Positions 35,589 through 45,430 are shown, counted from the stretch's first letter. The stretch: DNA of 64,000 nucleotides from CBDCWO01 sp965223405 (GCA_965223405.1 CBDCWO010000006.1:3720001-3784000), one strand, 5' to 3'. The notes: generated from the sequence alone by a model not told the origin. A program made the numbers and translations.

Positions 35589-37235
35589 TTACCAAAAGAT
35601 AGCGTAGATTATCGATAAAAGGATCAATATGATGAATGAAGAAATGTTGAATGCTGGGCTTGTTCTAAAGATGTTTTTGGTTAGAACAATCCCTTTTTCA
35701 TCATCCCGGCCATTATTTTGTAAATAACTAATTAGTATGATCAAGGCGCAAGTGAATAAAAATGTCCAACCCATTTGGTCCATCCAAGGTATAAGAATTA
35801 TTTCTGCGTTGTTCACCATTTTTAAACCCAAAGCAAATATTATCGATCCCAGGGCTCCCCACATGGCTGCTTTGTTGGTCGTTTTTTTCCAGAATAAACC
35901 CAACATAAATATCGCCAGGATCCCCGGACTCACCAACCCGGTATATTCTTGGATAACATTGAATATTCCGCGGCTACTTCTTAGCAAAGGCGCCATAAGA
36001 ACCGCAATGCCCAAGGCTGTTGCGGCAGCTACCCTTCCCATGTTCACCATTTGTTTTTCGGATGCATTTTTCTTAAAATACTGGCGGTAAATATCCATAG
36101 TAAAGATGGTAGATATCGAATTCATCATAGAGGCCAGGGAAGACACAATAGCAGCAGCTAGTGCGGCTACCACAAGACCTTTCAATCCATTGGGTACGAA
36201 TTCTTTTATCAACCAGGGGTAGGCATTGTCGTTCGCTTGAAAACTATTATCAACGGCAAGGCTTGTCTTAACGCCATCGATGAGTGTAGTTCCATCCGGT
36301 TGGGCATAATACACGAAGGCTACAATTCCAGGAATCACAACGATTAATGGGATTAATAGCTTTAAAAATCCTGCAAATACTAAGCCGCGTTGAGCTTCAC
36401 CAATATTTTTGGCAGCCAGTGCTCGTTGAATAATGTACTGATTAAATCCCCAATAGTAAAGATTTGCTACCCACATTCCACCGATGAGAACACCAATACC
36501 AGGTAATTCCTGATAGGAAGGATGACCTTTATCAAGGATCATATGAAATCGTTCCGGAACCTTATCTACCACATGCTTAAATCCTTCTATAAGGCCTCCA
36601 TCGGGAGTTACATGCTGAAGAGCCAGATACGTAGTGATTAATCCTCCGGTTATTAATAATGCCACTTGCAAGACGTCTGTCCAGGCAACCGCTGCCAGAC
36701 CTCCCCAAAGTGAATATGCAGCAGCTACAAACGCCAGCCCTAATACTCCATAAAATAGAAATTGACCATCTCCCGTTCCCATTATGGTATCCAACGCAAT
36801 GGCACCAAGAAGCAGTACGGTAGTAAGATTGACAAAAGTAAACAAGGCGATCCAAAAAATTGCCAATATGGTTTTCAACTCAACGCTGAAGCGTTGTTTG
36901 ATAAAGTCAGGAATAGTGTAAAGTCCCTTTTTGATAAATATGGGCATAAAATACTTGGCTACCACAATTAAGCCTATTGCGGCCAGAAATTCATAGGAGG
37001 CAATTGCCAATCCAATAGCGCCAAAACCCTGACCAGACATACCGATCATTTGTTCAGCAGATATGTTTGCCGCAATCAAAGAAGCACCAATAGCCCACCA
37101 GGGTAGAGATTTGCTGGCAAGAAAATAGTCCTCTGCAGTTTTCTCTTTACCCTTTTTGGTACGAGATACCCACAATCCGAGACTCACTATGACGGTTGCG
37201 TAGATGATAAAGACTATAATGTCCAGACTGCTCAT
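35589..37235 (-). CDS. Sodium/solute symporter (SSS family), probably sugar
   Basis: A 548-residue inner-membrane transporter of the sodium:solute symporter family. The N-terminal pattern (MSSLDIIVFIIYATVIVSLG, then SRTKKGKEKTAEDYFLA), the SLPWWAIGASLIAANISAEQ stretch near residue 45 and about 14 hydrophobic segments fit SGLT-like members that take up sugars with Na+. It lies upstream of the sulfatase and DUF1080 genes on the same strand, so uptake of released sugars is a reasonable role. A relic of a second copy lies at 33389-33608. Confidence 0.88.
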   Translation of the reverse strand: MSSLDIIVFIIYATVIVSLGLWVSRTKKGKEKTAEDYFLASKSLPWWAIGASLIAANISAEQMIGMSGQGFGAIGLAIASYEFLAAIGLIVVAKYFMPIFIKKGLYTIPDFIKQRFSVELKTILAIFWIALFTFVNLTTVLLLGAIALDTIMGTGDGQFLFYGVLGLAFVAAAYSLWGGLAAVAWTDVLQVALLITGGLITTYLALQHVTPDGGLIEGFKHVVDKVPERFHMILDKGHPSYQELPGIGVLIGGMWVANLYYWGFNQYIIQRALAAKNIGEAQRGLVFAGFLKLLIPLIVVIPGIVAFVYYAQPDGTTLIDGVKTSLAVDNSFQANDNAYPWLIKEFVPNGLKGLVVAALAAAIVSSLASMMNSISTIFTMDIYRQYFKKNASEKQMVNMGRVAAATALGIAVLMAPLLRSSRGIFNVIQEYTGLVSPGILAIFMLGLFWKKTTNKAAMWGALGSIIFALGLKMVNNAEIILIPWMDQMGWTFLFTCALIILISYLQNNGRDDEKGIVLTKNIFRTSPAFNISSFIILILLSIIYAIFW

Positions 37236-37538
37236 ACGAATATTTTCTGAAGAATTGTGGTATCAATCATGATGATACAGGTTTTTTTATTAATTATAAA
37301 AGGATCTCTGAAAAACTTTGTTATCCCAACTTATGCTAAACTTGTATTGTCTGGATCATCTTTTATGATCCTATCTTAAGGATTTCGCAAATTGTATTTT
37401 TGCGCCAATATGACATAAATGTCTAATATTAAAAGACAATATGGCGCTTGGGGGATCGAAATATGCCTATTTTACGCAGAAAAGGGAGATGGAATACCGT
37501 TTGCAATCAACGATAATAATGACCTAAATAATTAGAAA
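37236..37538. other. Intergenic region with clpB control signals
   Basis: About 300 bases between divergent symporter and clpB genes. The right half holds a -7 box and inverted repeats listed separately. The left half shows nothing recognisable. Confidence 0.4.
37395..37447 (+). promoter_or_regulatory. clpB promoter box and overlapping inverted repeats
   Basis: TATTTTTG at 37395-37402 is an exact TAnnTTTG -7 box. Directly downstream lies a nested dyad: GCGCCA (37402-37407) pairs with TGGCGC (37442-37447), and inside it GACAT-AA-ATGTC and AATATT are further palindromes. The dyad would start at the transcription start and lie in a leader of about 130 bases. It could be a repressor operator or an RNA hairpin that controls the heat-shock gene; which one cannot be told. 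Confidence 0.5.
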
Positions 37539-40157
37539 ATGAGTACGCATAACTTAACTATAAAATCGCAAGAAGCTCTTGCACAAGCACAACAGATTGC
37601 CATTGAGCACCAGCACCAGGCAATAGAAGGTATTCACCTATTGTTAGGTGTTATGGATGTGGACGAAAATGTACTTCCATTCCTTTTTAAGAAACTGGGA
37701 GTCAATCTGGAAGTAATCCAAAAGATACTTCGAGCACAACTTGAAAAATTTCCCAAAGTATCCGGTGGCAATCCCTATTTGAGTAGAACCGCCAACCAAA
37801 TGTTGGCTAAGGCCAATCAACTGATGAAGAAAATGGGTGATGATTATGTCTCCTTGGAACACCTTCTTTTAGGCATTTTGGTCGTCAAGGATTCTGTGTC
37901 ACAGATATTAAAGGATCAGGGAATTAATGAAAAGGATTTAAAAAAAGCCATTCATGAGCTTAGAAAAGGAGGAAAAGTTACCTCACATAGTGCTGAAGAA
38001 ACTTACAATGCCTTAAATAAATACGGCGTTGACCTGATCGAAAGAGCACAAAGCGGGAAATTGGATCCTGTAATTGGTAGGGAAGAAGAAATCCGACGTG
38101 TGCTACATATTTTGGCCAGAAGGACCAAAAATAATCCCATCTTAATTGGCGAACCGGGAGTTGGAAAAACGGCAATCGTAGAAGGATTGGCCCACCGAAT
38201 TGTCAATGGTGATGTACCGGATGATCTGTTGGACAAAAAGGTTTTTACTCTGGATATGGGGGCTTTGATTGCCGGAGCAAAATATAAAGGAGAATTTGAA
38301 GAAAGACTAAAAGCAGTGGTCAAAGAAGTCACTTCTGCGGAAGGAGAGATAATCCTGTTTATTGACGAAATTCATACTTTGATCGGAGCCGGAGGGGGGC
38401 AGGGAGCAATGGATGCTGCCAATATATTGAAGCCAGCACTGGCCCGTGGAGACCTGAAAGCAATTGGAGCGACCACTTTGAATGAATATCAAAAGTATTT
38501 TGAAACGGATAAAGCCTTAGAACGTAGATTTCAAATCGTAACAGTTAATGAACCTAACGTTGAAGATGCCGTATCCATCTTAAGAGGGTTGAAAGACCGA
38601 TATGAAAGTCATCACAAGATTAATATCAGAGACGAAGCCGTCATAGCTGCCGTAAACCTTTCTCATCGTTACATTACCGACCGATATCTACCTGATAAAG
38701 CAATCGATCTGATGGATGAAGCAGCAGCCCGTTTGCGACTTGAAATGAATAGCATGCCTGAAGAATTGGACGAAATTGAGCGTAGGATCAGACAACTGGA
38801 AATAGAAAGAGAAGCAATCAAAAGAGAAAAAGATCCGGATAAACTGGCTAGGATTAATGAAGAGGTATCGAATCTCGAGGATCGCCGCAATGAATTGAGA
38901 GCTCAATGGGAAAATGAAAGAGAAATAGTATTGGGTGTGCAAAAAGCCAAAGATGAGATGGAAAATTTGAAAATACAGGCGAAACAGCTGGAACGAGAGG
39001 GGAAATTCAGCGAGGTAGCGGAAATTCAATATGGTAAAATGCCGGGAGTACAGCAAAAGATTGAGAAGTTTCAACTCCACTTGGCCGAGATGCAGGAGAA
39101 AGGCAATCAATTGGTAAAGGAAGAAGTTGATGCGGAAGATATTGCTCAAATTGTTGCCAAGTGGACTGGAATTCCGGTGTCTCGAATGTTGCAAAGTGAA
39201 AAAGAGAAACTGCTGAATTTGGAAACCGAGATTCACAAACGCGTAATCGGACAGGATGAGGCGATTGAAGCTGTATCAGATGCTATTCGCAGAAGCCGAA
39301 CCGGGCTATCTGATGTTAAAAAACCGATTGGTTCATTCTTGTTTCTGGGTTCCACCGGTGTCGGAAAAACTGAATTGGCAAGAGCTTTAGCAGAGTTTTT
39401 ATTCGATGATGAAAATATGATGACCAGGATAGATATGAGTGAGTATCAAGAACGGCACAGCGTATCCAGATTGGTAGGTGCTCCTCCAGGATATGTGGGC
39501 TACGATGAAGGAGGTCAATTGACAGAGGCAGTTCGGCGAAAACCATATTCTGTAGTCTTATTGGATGAAATTGAAAAAGCACACCCTGATGTATTTAATA
39601 TCTTGTTACAAGTATTGGATGATGGAAGATTGACTGACAATAAGGGAAGGATTGCGAATTTCAAAAATACGTTGATCATAATGACATCCAATATGGGATC
39701 GGATGTAATCCAGACAGAACTAGCTCATTTGACCGAAAGTAATAGGGAAAGAGTCTTGGAAGACACTCAACTCAAGGTCATGGAACTATTAAAACTGTCT
39801 TTGCGGCCAGAATTCTTGAATCGTATCGATGAAGTAATTATGTTTCAGCCCCTCAAAAAAGAAGATATCCGGGCCATCGTAGGGTTGCAATTACAAAGGC
39901 TGGAGGATATTTTAGCCAATCAGGATATAAAGTGGTCATTTACCCAAGAAGCCATTGATTTAATTGCCGACTTGGGATTTGATCCGCAGTTTGGAGCCAG
40001 GCCAATTAAAAGGGTCATTCAGAAAAAAGTGATGAATCAACTGTCAAAACAATTGTTACTTGGCAAAGTTAAGACCAATAGCCAAATTGTTTTGGATGCA
40101 TTTGATGACCATCTAGTGTTCAGGAATCCAACCAACGGGGAATCCGTGGCAGCATAA
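37539..40157 (+). CDS. clpB: ClpB disaggregase (Hsp100 chaperone)
   Basis: An 872-residue AAA+ chaperone that rescues aggregated proteins with DnaK. Order of domains: N domain (about 1-145), first ATPase with GEPGVGKTA near 205 and LFIDEIHTLIGAGG near 275, the long coiled-coil middle domain (about 405-525, rich in Glu, Lys, Arg), and second ATPase with GSTGVGKTE near 605 and VVLLDEIEKAHPD near 670. The middle domain separates it from ClpA and ClpC. No IGF/L loop for ClpP binding is visible. Followed by an intrinsic terminator. Confidence 0.97.
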   Translation: MSTHNLTIKSQEALAQAQQIAIEHQHQAIEGIHLLLGVMDVDENVLPFLFKKLGVNLEVIQKILRAQLEKFPKVSGGNPYLSRTANQMLAKANQLMKKMGDDYVSLEHLLLGILVVKDSVSQILKDQGINEKDLKKAIHELRKGGKVTSHSAEETYNALNKYGVDLIERAQSGKLDPVIGREEEIRRVLHILARRTKNNPILIGEPGVGKTAIVEGLAHRIVNGDVPDDLLDKKVFTLDMGALIAGAKYKGEFEERLKAVVKEVTSAEGEIILFIDEIHTLIGAGGGQGAMDAANILKPALARGDLKAIGATTLNEYQKYFETDKALERRFQIVTVNEPNVEDAVSILRGLKDRYESHHKINIRDEAVIAAVNLSHRYITDRYLPDKAIDLMDEAAARLRLEMNSMPEELDEIERRIRQLEIEREAIKREKDPDKLARINEEVSNLEDRRNELRAQWENEREIVLGVQKAKDEMENLKIQAKQLEREGKFSEVAEIQYGKMPGVQQKIEKFQLHLAEMQEKGNQLVKEEVDAEDIAQIVAKWTGIPVSRMLQSEKEKLLNLETEIHKRVIGQDEAIEAVSDAIRRSRTGLSDVKKPIGSFLFLGSTGVGKTELARALAEFLFDDENMMTRIDMSEYQERHSVSRLVGAPPGYVGYDEGGQLTEAVRRKPYSVVLLDEIEKAHPDVFNILLQVLDDGRLTDNKGRIANFKNTLIIMTSNMGSDVIQTELAHLTESNRERVLEDTQLKVMELLKLSLRPEFLNRIDEVIMFQPLKKEDIRAIVGLQLQRLEDILANQDIKWSFTQEAIDLIADLGFDPQFGARPIKRVIQKKVMNQLSKQLLLGKVKTNSQIVLDAFDDHLVFRNPTNGESVAA

Positions 40158-40190
40158 ATGTTCAATGTATGAACTTTGTATTCAATTCTT

Positions 40191-40225
40191 AAAAGTCGGG
40201 TAATCCAATCCCGGCTTTTTTGATT
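40191..40225 (+). terminator. Rho-independent terminator of clpB
   Basis: AAAGTCGGG and CCCGGCTTT form a stem with one G-U pair and a 9-base loop, followed by a run of T. It lies about 35 bases after the clpB stop. Confidence 0.85.
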
Positions 40226-40311
40226 CCAGCAAGAATGAATAATCACAAAAGTTTTTAGAAATCTGCAACCTTCCCCACCTCTCACACGTCTAATGGAAAA
40301 AAAGAAATAAA

Positions 40312-41025
40312 ATGAAAAAATTTACGGTATTGTGCTCTTTCGTAATGTTTGTAACTTTTGTTTATGGGCAAAATTCACTGGTTGAAAAGGAATTTCCCGT
40401 TAATCAATTCACTGCGCTTTCAGTTTCATCTGGAGTAGATGTATATCTGATTGAAGGATCAGGTCACCAGGTTTTGGTGGAAACCAATGCGAAAAAAATG
40501 GACAAAATGAAAATCAAACAATCCGGAGAACGACTTTCCATCGGTATGGACAATAAAGGTATGGGTAGTTGGAGTAATTTGAAAAAGCAACCTCCGGTAA
40601 AAGTATATGTGACCTTTCGAATTCTCAATAGCCTGGATGTGAGTGGTGGTTCAGATATTTATTCTAAAGAAACTATTCATGCCAATCCGTTTACTCTTGA
40701 GGCTTCCGGAGGTAGTGACATTCACCTGGATATCGAAACAAACCAGATGAGTTGTAGCTTGTCAGGTGGATCGGATTTGTTTCTGGGTGGTTTGGTAAAA
40801 AAATTAGAAGCAAATATGTCCGGTGCAGCTGACATTAAAGCTAAAAACTGTAAAGTGGATGACTTGGAAGTGACCATGAGCGGAGCATCGGATATGCAAG
40901 TCTCGGTTTCTTCCAGATTGCATGCCAAGATCAGTGGTTCAAGTGATTTGTTTGTGTATGGAAATCCTGAAATAGTACATAAATCGGTTTCCGGATCTTC
41001 GGATTTTCACCTCAACAAAAACTAA
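40312..41025 (+). CDS. DUF2807 (head GIN domain) secreted beta-helix protein
   Basis: A 237-residue exported protein. A signal peptide (MKKFTVLCSFVMFVTFVYG) is followed by a DUF2807 domain: VSSGVDVYLIEG starts it, and repeated SGGSD, SGAAD, SGASD and SGSSD turns about 20-25 residues apart show a right-handed beta-helix. Proteins of this kind are common in Bacteroidota and are thought to sit at the cell surface; their function is unknown. It is a separate transcript from clpB. Confidence 0.85.
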   Translation: MKKFTVLCSFVMFVTFVYGQNSLVEKEFPVNQFTALSVSSGVDVYLIEGSGHQVLVETNAKKMDKMKIKQSGERLSIGMDNKGMGSWSNLKKQPPVKVYVTFRILNSLDVSGGSDIYSKETIHANPFTLEASGGSDIHLDIETNQMSCSLSGGSDLFLGGLVKKLEANMSGAADIKAKNCKVDDLEVTMSGASDMQVSVSSRLHAKISGSSDLFVYGNPEIVHKSVSGSSDFHLNKN

Positions 41026-41249
41026 TAACTGTTTACTATTGGAGTCTCTTTCTCCATTAGTCTTAGGTTTGTTTCTATACAATAATTACAATTAGCGGTT
41101 GGATAAATTTGTGGGATAACGGAATAAAATTCGTGGTTGGATCAAGTATTGTTGAAACCAGAAGTATGTATGTACCAAAGAATTAATAAATGGATCCTGC
41201 CACGGCAAAAAGATGAATCTGATATCTGAATCAGTACTGGTTGCAGGAT

Positions 41250-42020
41250 TTAATCTTCGTACAGATTTTCTATATCCGCATTTGCAAGTTCTACTAATAA
41301 TGAGCCGATTTCCTGCGTAACCATGTGCAAGAATTTTTCTCCTTTTTGCGGAGTGGAGTGAGTAGGATCGCCGACACCCGTATCCTCGGTAACTTGTGTC
41401 CATTTTCGTTGCGTAGTTGTCCAGCCGGCCTTTAATCCATCGATCCTGAAATTTTTGCCTGTTCCCGGTCCTGCTTCGGTTAGAGGCAACACCAAATCGG
41501 GTTGAATGTGCATCATCACACTGGTCTCTAATTCTCCGGCATGGTCTCCAGGTTCGGTAAAGAATTCATTGGAATTTCCAATTTTCCACCAATCAACACT
41601 GCAAACAAACAGGGGTGGATAGTCTACTGACAATTCTCTAATCATGTTTTTGAAATTGTTGCCACCATGAGAGTTTACTATGACCAGCTTATAGATTTGA
41701 TGACGCAATAATACATCTGCGATGTCTTTCAGAATGGCATATTGGGTGCTGGGATTCATATTCATACAAAGTTTTACATCCAGCTGTCCAGTGTTAACAC
41801 CAAAGGGAATATTCGGTAGTACCACGACATTGCCTCCTGCTTCCCAAGCAATCCGGGCAGATTCAGCCGCGATATACTCGGATTCGTAATTATCGGTGGC
41901 ATATGGTAAATGATAGTTGTGAGCTTCTGTTGCTCCCCAGGGCAAAACAGCCAGTTGGAATTGGGTATCCTTTACTGCTTTCCAGTTAGTTTCTGCAAGT
42001 ATATAGGGTCTTTGCTTCAT
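41250..42020 (-). CDS. Creatininase family amidohydrolase
   Basis: A 256-residue protein of the creatininase (creatinine amidohydrolase) family, which includes creatininase and the MftE peptidase. The metal-site pattern is visible: PWGATEAHNYHLPYATDNY near residues 27-45 with Glu, His and Asp ligands, VNSHGGNN near 135 and GDHAGELETS near 170. The exact substrate is not clear; other members hydrolyse formamides or peptides. It is divergent from the NanA-like gene. Confidence 0.85.
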   Translation of the reverse strand: MKQRPYILAETNWKAVKDTQFQLAVLPWGATEAHNYHLPYATDNYESEYIAAESARIAWEAGGNVVVLPNIPFGVNTGQLDVKLCMNMNPSTQYAILKDIADVLLRHQIYKLVIVNSHGGNNFKNMIRELSVDYPPLFVCSVDWWKIGNSNEFFTEPGDHAGELETSVMMHIQPDLVLPLTEAGPGTGKNFRIDGLKAGWTTTQRKWTQVTEDTGVGDPTHSTPQKGEKFLHMVTQEIGSLLVELANADIENLYED

Positions 42021-42185
42021 CGTTGAGTATTCTGTTAAAAAGGTAGTAAAAATAACAAGAGCTGTTCAATTAATGCTGAATAACCCACTTTTACTTATGA
42101 CGATAAATAACGATAAATAATGGTTTATTTGATAGTAAGATTAAGATTCTGATTGCCAAATGCAAAATAATGTCAATTTGTAATT

Positions 42186-42193
42186 TAGATTTG
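42186..42193 (+). promoter_or_regulatory. -7 box of the NanA-like gene
   Basis: TAGATTTG is an exact TAnnTTTG. It ends 13 bases before the ATG, which would give a very short leader. No good -33 element was found, so this is tentative. Confidence 0.4.
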
Positions 42194-42206
42194 TAAAATT
42201 TTTTTC

Positions 42207-43160
42207 ATGAATAAGTTATCTGGATTAATAGCGGCTCCATTCACTCCACTGGATATCAAGGGCGAATTGGCTTTGAATGAAATTGATGATTTAGTAAACC
42301 TTTATCAGTCTAATGGAATTAAAGGTGCCTTTATTTGTGGAACTACCGGCGAAGGTGTTTCTCTCACTTTGGATGAAAAAAAGCAGGTTATTAAGACCTG
42401 GGGAGAAAAAAAAGGGAGTCAACTCAAGGTGTTGGCGATGCTAGGTGGGACTTGTCTAAAAGAAATGCAAGAGTTAGCATTATTTGCACGAGATCACTAT
42501 ATGGATGGAATATCGATTATGAGTCCATTTTTCTTCAAGCCGGATAACGTTTTGGAATTAGTACACTTTTGCAAGGCCGTTGCGGAGACTACTCCTGAAC
42601 TCCCTTTCTATTTTTATCATATTCCAGCGTTTTCGGGAGGCAATTTTAGCATGTTGCGATTCTTGGAAATTGCTGATGAACAAATTTCCAATCTGGCCGG
42701 AATAAAATTTACATCATCCGACTTACTGGACTTCCACCAATGTACCTTGTATAAAAATAGAAAGTATAATCTATTATGGGGGACAGATGAGGCCTTGTTG
42801 TCCGGGTTAGTGATAGGGGCTCAGGGTGCCGTAGGTAGTACGTATAACTATGCTGCTCCGTTGTACAATGAGATTATTAAGTCATTTCAAATGAATGACC
42901 TGGATCGCGCGGAAAAATTGCAAAGGTCGGCTGTTAAAATGGTTGGTTTACTTAAAAAGTACGGTGGTGTTGGTGCAGGCAAAGCATTTATGAAAATTAT
43001 TGGAGTGGATTGCGGATGGTTTCGACCACCGGTACGATCACTTTCAGATCATAAAGTGAACGAATTGAAAAAAGAACTTGAAGAAATTGGATTTTTTAAT
43101 TTCTGCAGTAAAAGCTCTCCGGTGTTAAACTCTTCAGTGGAATCGAATCTCAAGTACTGA
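42207..43160 (+). CDS. N-acetylneuraminate lyase / dihydrodipicolinate synthase family aldolase
   Basis: A 317-residue class I aldolase. GTTGEG (residues 45-50) binds the keto-acid carboxylate, Tyr137 in YFYHIP and the Schiff-base Lys167 in AGIKFTSSD are in place, and YHIPAFSGGNF is typical of N-acetylneuraminate lyases (sialic acid to N-acetylmannosamine and pyruvate) rather than DapA. No other sialic-acid genes are close, so a related keto-acid sugar cannot be excluded. The last ~20 residues extend past the fold. The gene overlaps the convergent MetH-activation-type gene by 11 bases. Confidence 0.8.
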   Translation: MNKLSGLIAAPFTPLDIKGELALNEIDDLVNLYQSNGIKGAFICGTTGEGVSLTLDEKKQVIKTWGEKKGSQLKVLAMLGGTCLKEMQELALFARDHYMDGISIMSPFFFKPDNVLELVHFCKAVAETTPELPFYFYHIPAFSGGNFSMLRFLEIADEQISNLAGIKFTSSDLLDFHQCTLYKNRKYNLLWGTDEALLSGLVIGAQGAVGSTYNYAAPLYNEIIKSFQMNDLDRAEKLQRSAVKMVGLLKKYGGVGAGKAFMKIIGVDCGWFRPPVRSLSDHKVNELKKELEEIGFFNFCSKSSPVLNSSVESNLKY

Positions 43161-43860
43161 CTTGTTCGTGATATTCCAGTTTTCGATAGATGCAATTTGG
43201 CATTTTACAAAAATTACACGCATATCCTTTTCGGCTAACCGCTTTTCCAATTCCGATAACTCCACTGACAGATTTGATAGGCTCCATCAATCCATATTCA
43301 TTGACCGATACCCCACAAAAATTCAATGGAAAAAATGAAAATAACTTGTGTTGCTCCGATACGCTCCAGCCACAATATCCGGGACTATATCTATCTGTAA
43401 TGCGTATTCCCTGTGATTGCAGTTTGGATTCCAAATCTTCCTGAATTTTGGAAATTGCAGATTCCACAATTTCAGAACCTACTGCATCGGCAATGTATCC
43501 TTCCAGTAAATCTCCATTGGCCATTAATTCTCGGGAATATTTCCCCAGATCCGGTCCGGCCGTACATATGAACAAGGCCAGCGCGTCAGACTTTCTTAAT
43601 TGACCTGTAATGATTTGTTTGGGTTCGAATTCCACTTTATTCAACCATATTCTACCTGATTTTCGGTCAATTTTGGGATTTTTGATAATTACATATCCAC
43701 CCTGAATCCGGCATTTATCAGCGGCAAGGTTCAAGGTGCTTTCGATGATTTTTTGAACTGGTTGAGGAGTACTACCTCTGGGATACCCAATAAATTTTTC
43801 TATAGTTTCAGGTGTTAGCATTAAGTCGTTAAAACCAAATGAATACCGGGTGGGGCTCAT
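43150..43860 (-). CDS. Vitamin B12-dependent methionine synthase activation-domain protein
   Basis: A 236-residue stand-alone version of the reactivation domain of MetH, which binds AdoMet and reductively remethylates oxidised cob(II)alamin. The motif RYSPGYCGWSVSEQHKLF near residue 158 is the AdoMet-binding RxxPGY signature. A C-terminal CNFCKMPNC cluster could bind iron-sulfur or zinc. It is the last gene of a four-gene corrinoid operon (6-base gap from the homocysteine methyltransferase gene), so it probably services the corrinoid protein of the same operon. Confidence 0.85.
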   Translation of the reverse strand: MSPTRYSFGFNDLMLTPETIEKFIGYPRGSTPQPVQKIIESTLNLAADKCRIQGGYVIIKNPKIDRKSGRIWLNKVEFEPKQIITGQLRKSDALALFICTAGPDLGKYSRELMANGDLLEGYIADAVGSEIVESAISKIQEDLESKLQSQGIRITDRYSPGYCGWSVSEQHKLFSFFPLNFCGVSVNEYGLMEPIKSVSGVIGIGKAVSRKGYACNFCKMPNCIYRKLEYHEQVST

Positions 43861-43866
43861 AATCTT

Positions 43867-44754
43867 TTATTTTGATGACTTTAAGCTTTGACGAATCTCC
43901 TTAATGTGATCGGGAGTTGTACCGCAACATCCACCTAAAATATTGGTTCCTGCATCCACAATGGTCTGGACGCAACTAGCCATATCTTGAGGGGATTCAG
44001 GAAATATGGTTTCCCCGTTTCGAACCTCCGGAATCCCGGCGTTGGCTTGCACCAAGACAGGTATTGAAGTATTTACCTTCCTGATCTCTTTCACAATTCC
44101 AATCATGTTTCGTATTCCATTTCCACAATTAGTACCTATTACATCGGCCCCAGTAGCAACGAGTTTTGAAGCCATCTCAGTAGGGGAAACACCCATCATA
44201 GAATGATATTGTTCTTCACCTGTGCATTCAAATGTCATGGTGCAAAATACTTCACAACGTGTATTTTCTTTAACAGCCTTTATGGCTAAAACAGCTTCTT
44301 CAAGATCGGACATGGTTTCTATTAGAATGGCATCGACACCACCGGATTCCAGTGCTTTGGCTTGTTCGGAAAAAGCATTATAAATTTCTTCTGAGGTCAC
44401 CTCTCCCATCATGATGATTTTACCGGTGGGGCCCATGGATCCTAATACATAATGACTATCACCGGCCGCTTTTCTGGAAATCTCTGCACCGGCTCTGTTC
44501 ATTTCAATAACTTTATCTCCCAAACCATAATGATCAAGCTTTATTCGAGTACCTCCAAATGTATTCGTTTCGATCATGTCCACACCGGCATCGATGTAAC
44601 TTTTAGCGATATCGTACACTTCACCCGGATGAGTTATATTCCACATTTCAGGGCAATCAGACTGGTCGAGACCTTTTAAGTGCAAAAAAGTGCCCCACGC
44701 TCCATCTGAAATCAAAGTTTTACCTGCATTAATTTCTTGAATTATGCTTTTCAT
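43867..44754 (-). CDS. Homocysteine S-methyltransferase domain protein
   Basis: A 295-residue protein corresponding to the first module of MetH or to betaine-homocysteine methyltransferase. DGAWGT near the N-terminus, GTNCGNG (Cys210) and GGCCGTTPDHI (Cys276-Cys277) give the three zinc-binding cysteines that activate homocysteine. It would accept a methyl group from the corrinoid protein and make methionine. ATG 44754 is chosen over a TTG 6 codons upstream because it leaves a clean 7-base gap to the preceding stop. Confidence 0.88.
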   Translation of the reverse strand: MKSIIQEINAGKTLISDGAWGTFLHLKGLDQSDCPEMWNITHPGEVYDIAKSYIDAGVDMIETNTFGGTRIKLDHYGLGDKVIEMNRAGAEISRKAAGDSHYVLGSMGPTGKIIMMGEVTSEEIYNAFSEQAKALESGGVDAILIETMSDLEEAVLAIKAVKENTRCEVFCTMTFECTGEEQYHSMMGVSPTEMASKLVATGADVIGTNCGNGIRNMIGIVKEIRKVNTSIPVLVQANAGIPEVRNGETIFPESPQDMASCVQTIVDAGTNILGGCCGTTPDHIKEIRQSLKSSK

Positions 44755-44761
44755 AGATTTG

Positions 44762-45430
44762 CTATTGAGCAAGCGTATTCAAATATTCTACGGCACCATG
44801 AGGATCCGGAGAATAGAAATCCGCTCCTATTTTATTTGAAAATTCGTGGTTTACAGGTGCTCCTCCTACTAGGACTTTGGTGTGAGGTACGGCTGATTTG
44901 ACCTCACGTACTATTTGCTCCATATTGATCATTGTAGTCGTAAGCAAAGCCGATAATCCCACATTAGAACCAGGGTGGTTTTTTACATTTTCTACAAATA
45001 CTTCGGGCGATACATTTACCCCCAGGTCGAGCACTTCCCACCCGCTACCCTGAACCATCATCGCTACTAAATTCTTTCCAATATCATGAAGATCTCCCCT
45101 CACTGTTCCAATGATGAATGTTCCTTTTTGTTTTACTTCACCCGATTGGAAAAAGGGTTCCAGATGTTTCATCGCCGTTGTCATAGCCTTAGCTGACATC
45201 AACATTTGGGGCACAAATATCCGGTGTTCGGAAAATTTCTTGCCGACGCGATCCATTCCCGTTACAAACCCTTTGGTCAGAATGTCATTGGGAGTAATAT
45301 CAGCTTGTAAGGCTTTTAATGTAAGTTCATCGGCCCCATCCAGTCCCTTCATTTCGGGAGGGTAGGAGGCCTCCTTGTTAATCTTTCCATATTCAATACA
45401 TTTTGCGATTTGTTTCAATAGATCATTCAT
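44762..45430 (-). CDS. Corrinoid-binding methyl-carrier protein (MtbC/MtmC type)
   Basis: A 222-residue two-domain corrinoid protein. The N-terminal helical cap runs to about residue 98, and the B12-binding Rossmann domain carries the base-off His motif DLHDIG (His at about residue 115), SALLTTTM and GGAP. It equals the cobalamin module of MetH as a separate protein and would shuttle methyl groups between the UroD-type methyltransferase and the homocysteine methyltransferase encoded on either side. The ATG at 45430 is preferred over a TTG two codons upstream. Confidence 0.9.
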   Translation of the reverse strand: MNDLLKQIAKCIEYGKINKEASYPPEMKGLDGADELTLKALQADITPNDILTKGFVTGMDRVGKKFSEHRIFVPQMLMSAKAMTTAMKHLEPFFQSGEVKQKGTFIIGTVRGDLHDIGKNLVAMMVQGSGWEVLDLGVNVSPEVFVENVKNHPGSNVGLSALLTTTMINMEQIVREVKSAVPHTKVLVGGAPVNHEFSNKIGADFYSPDPHGAVEYLNTLAQ

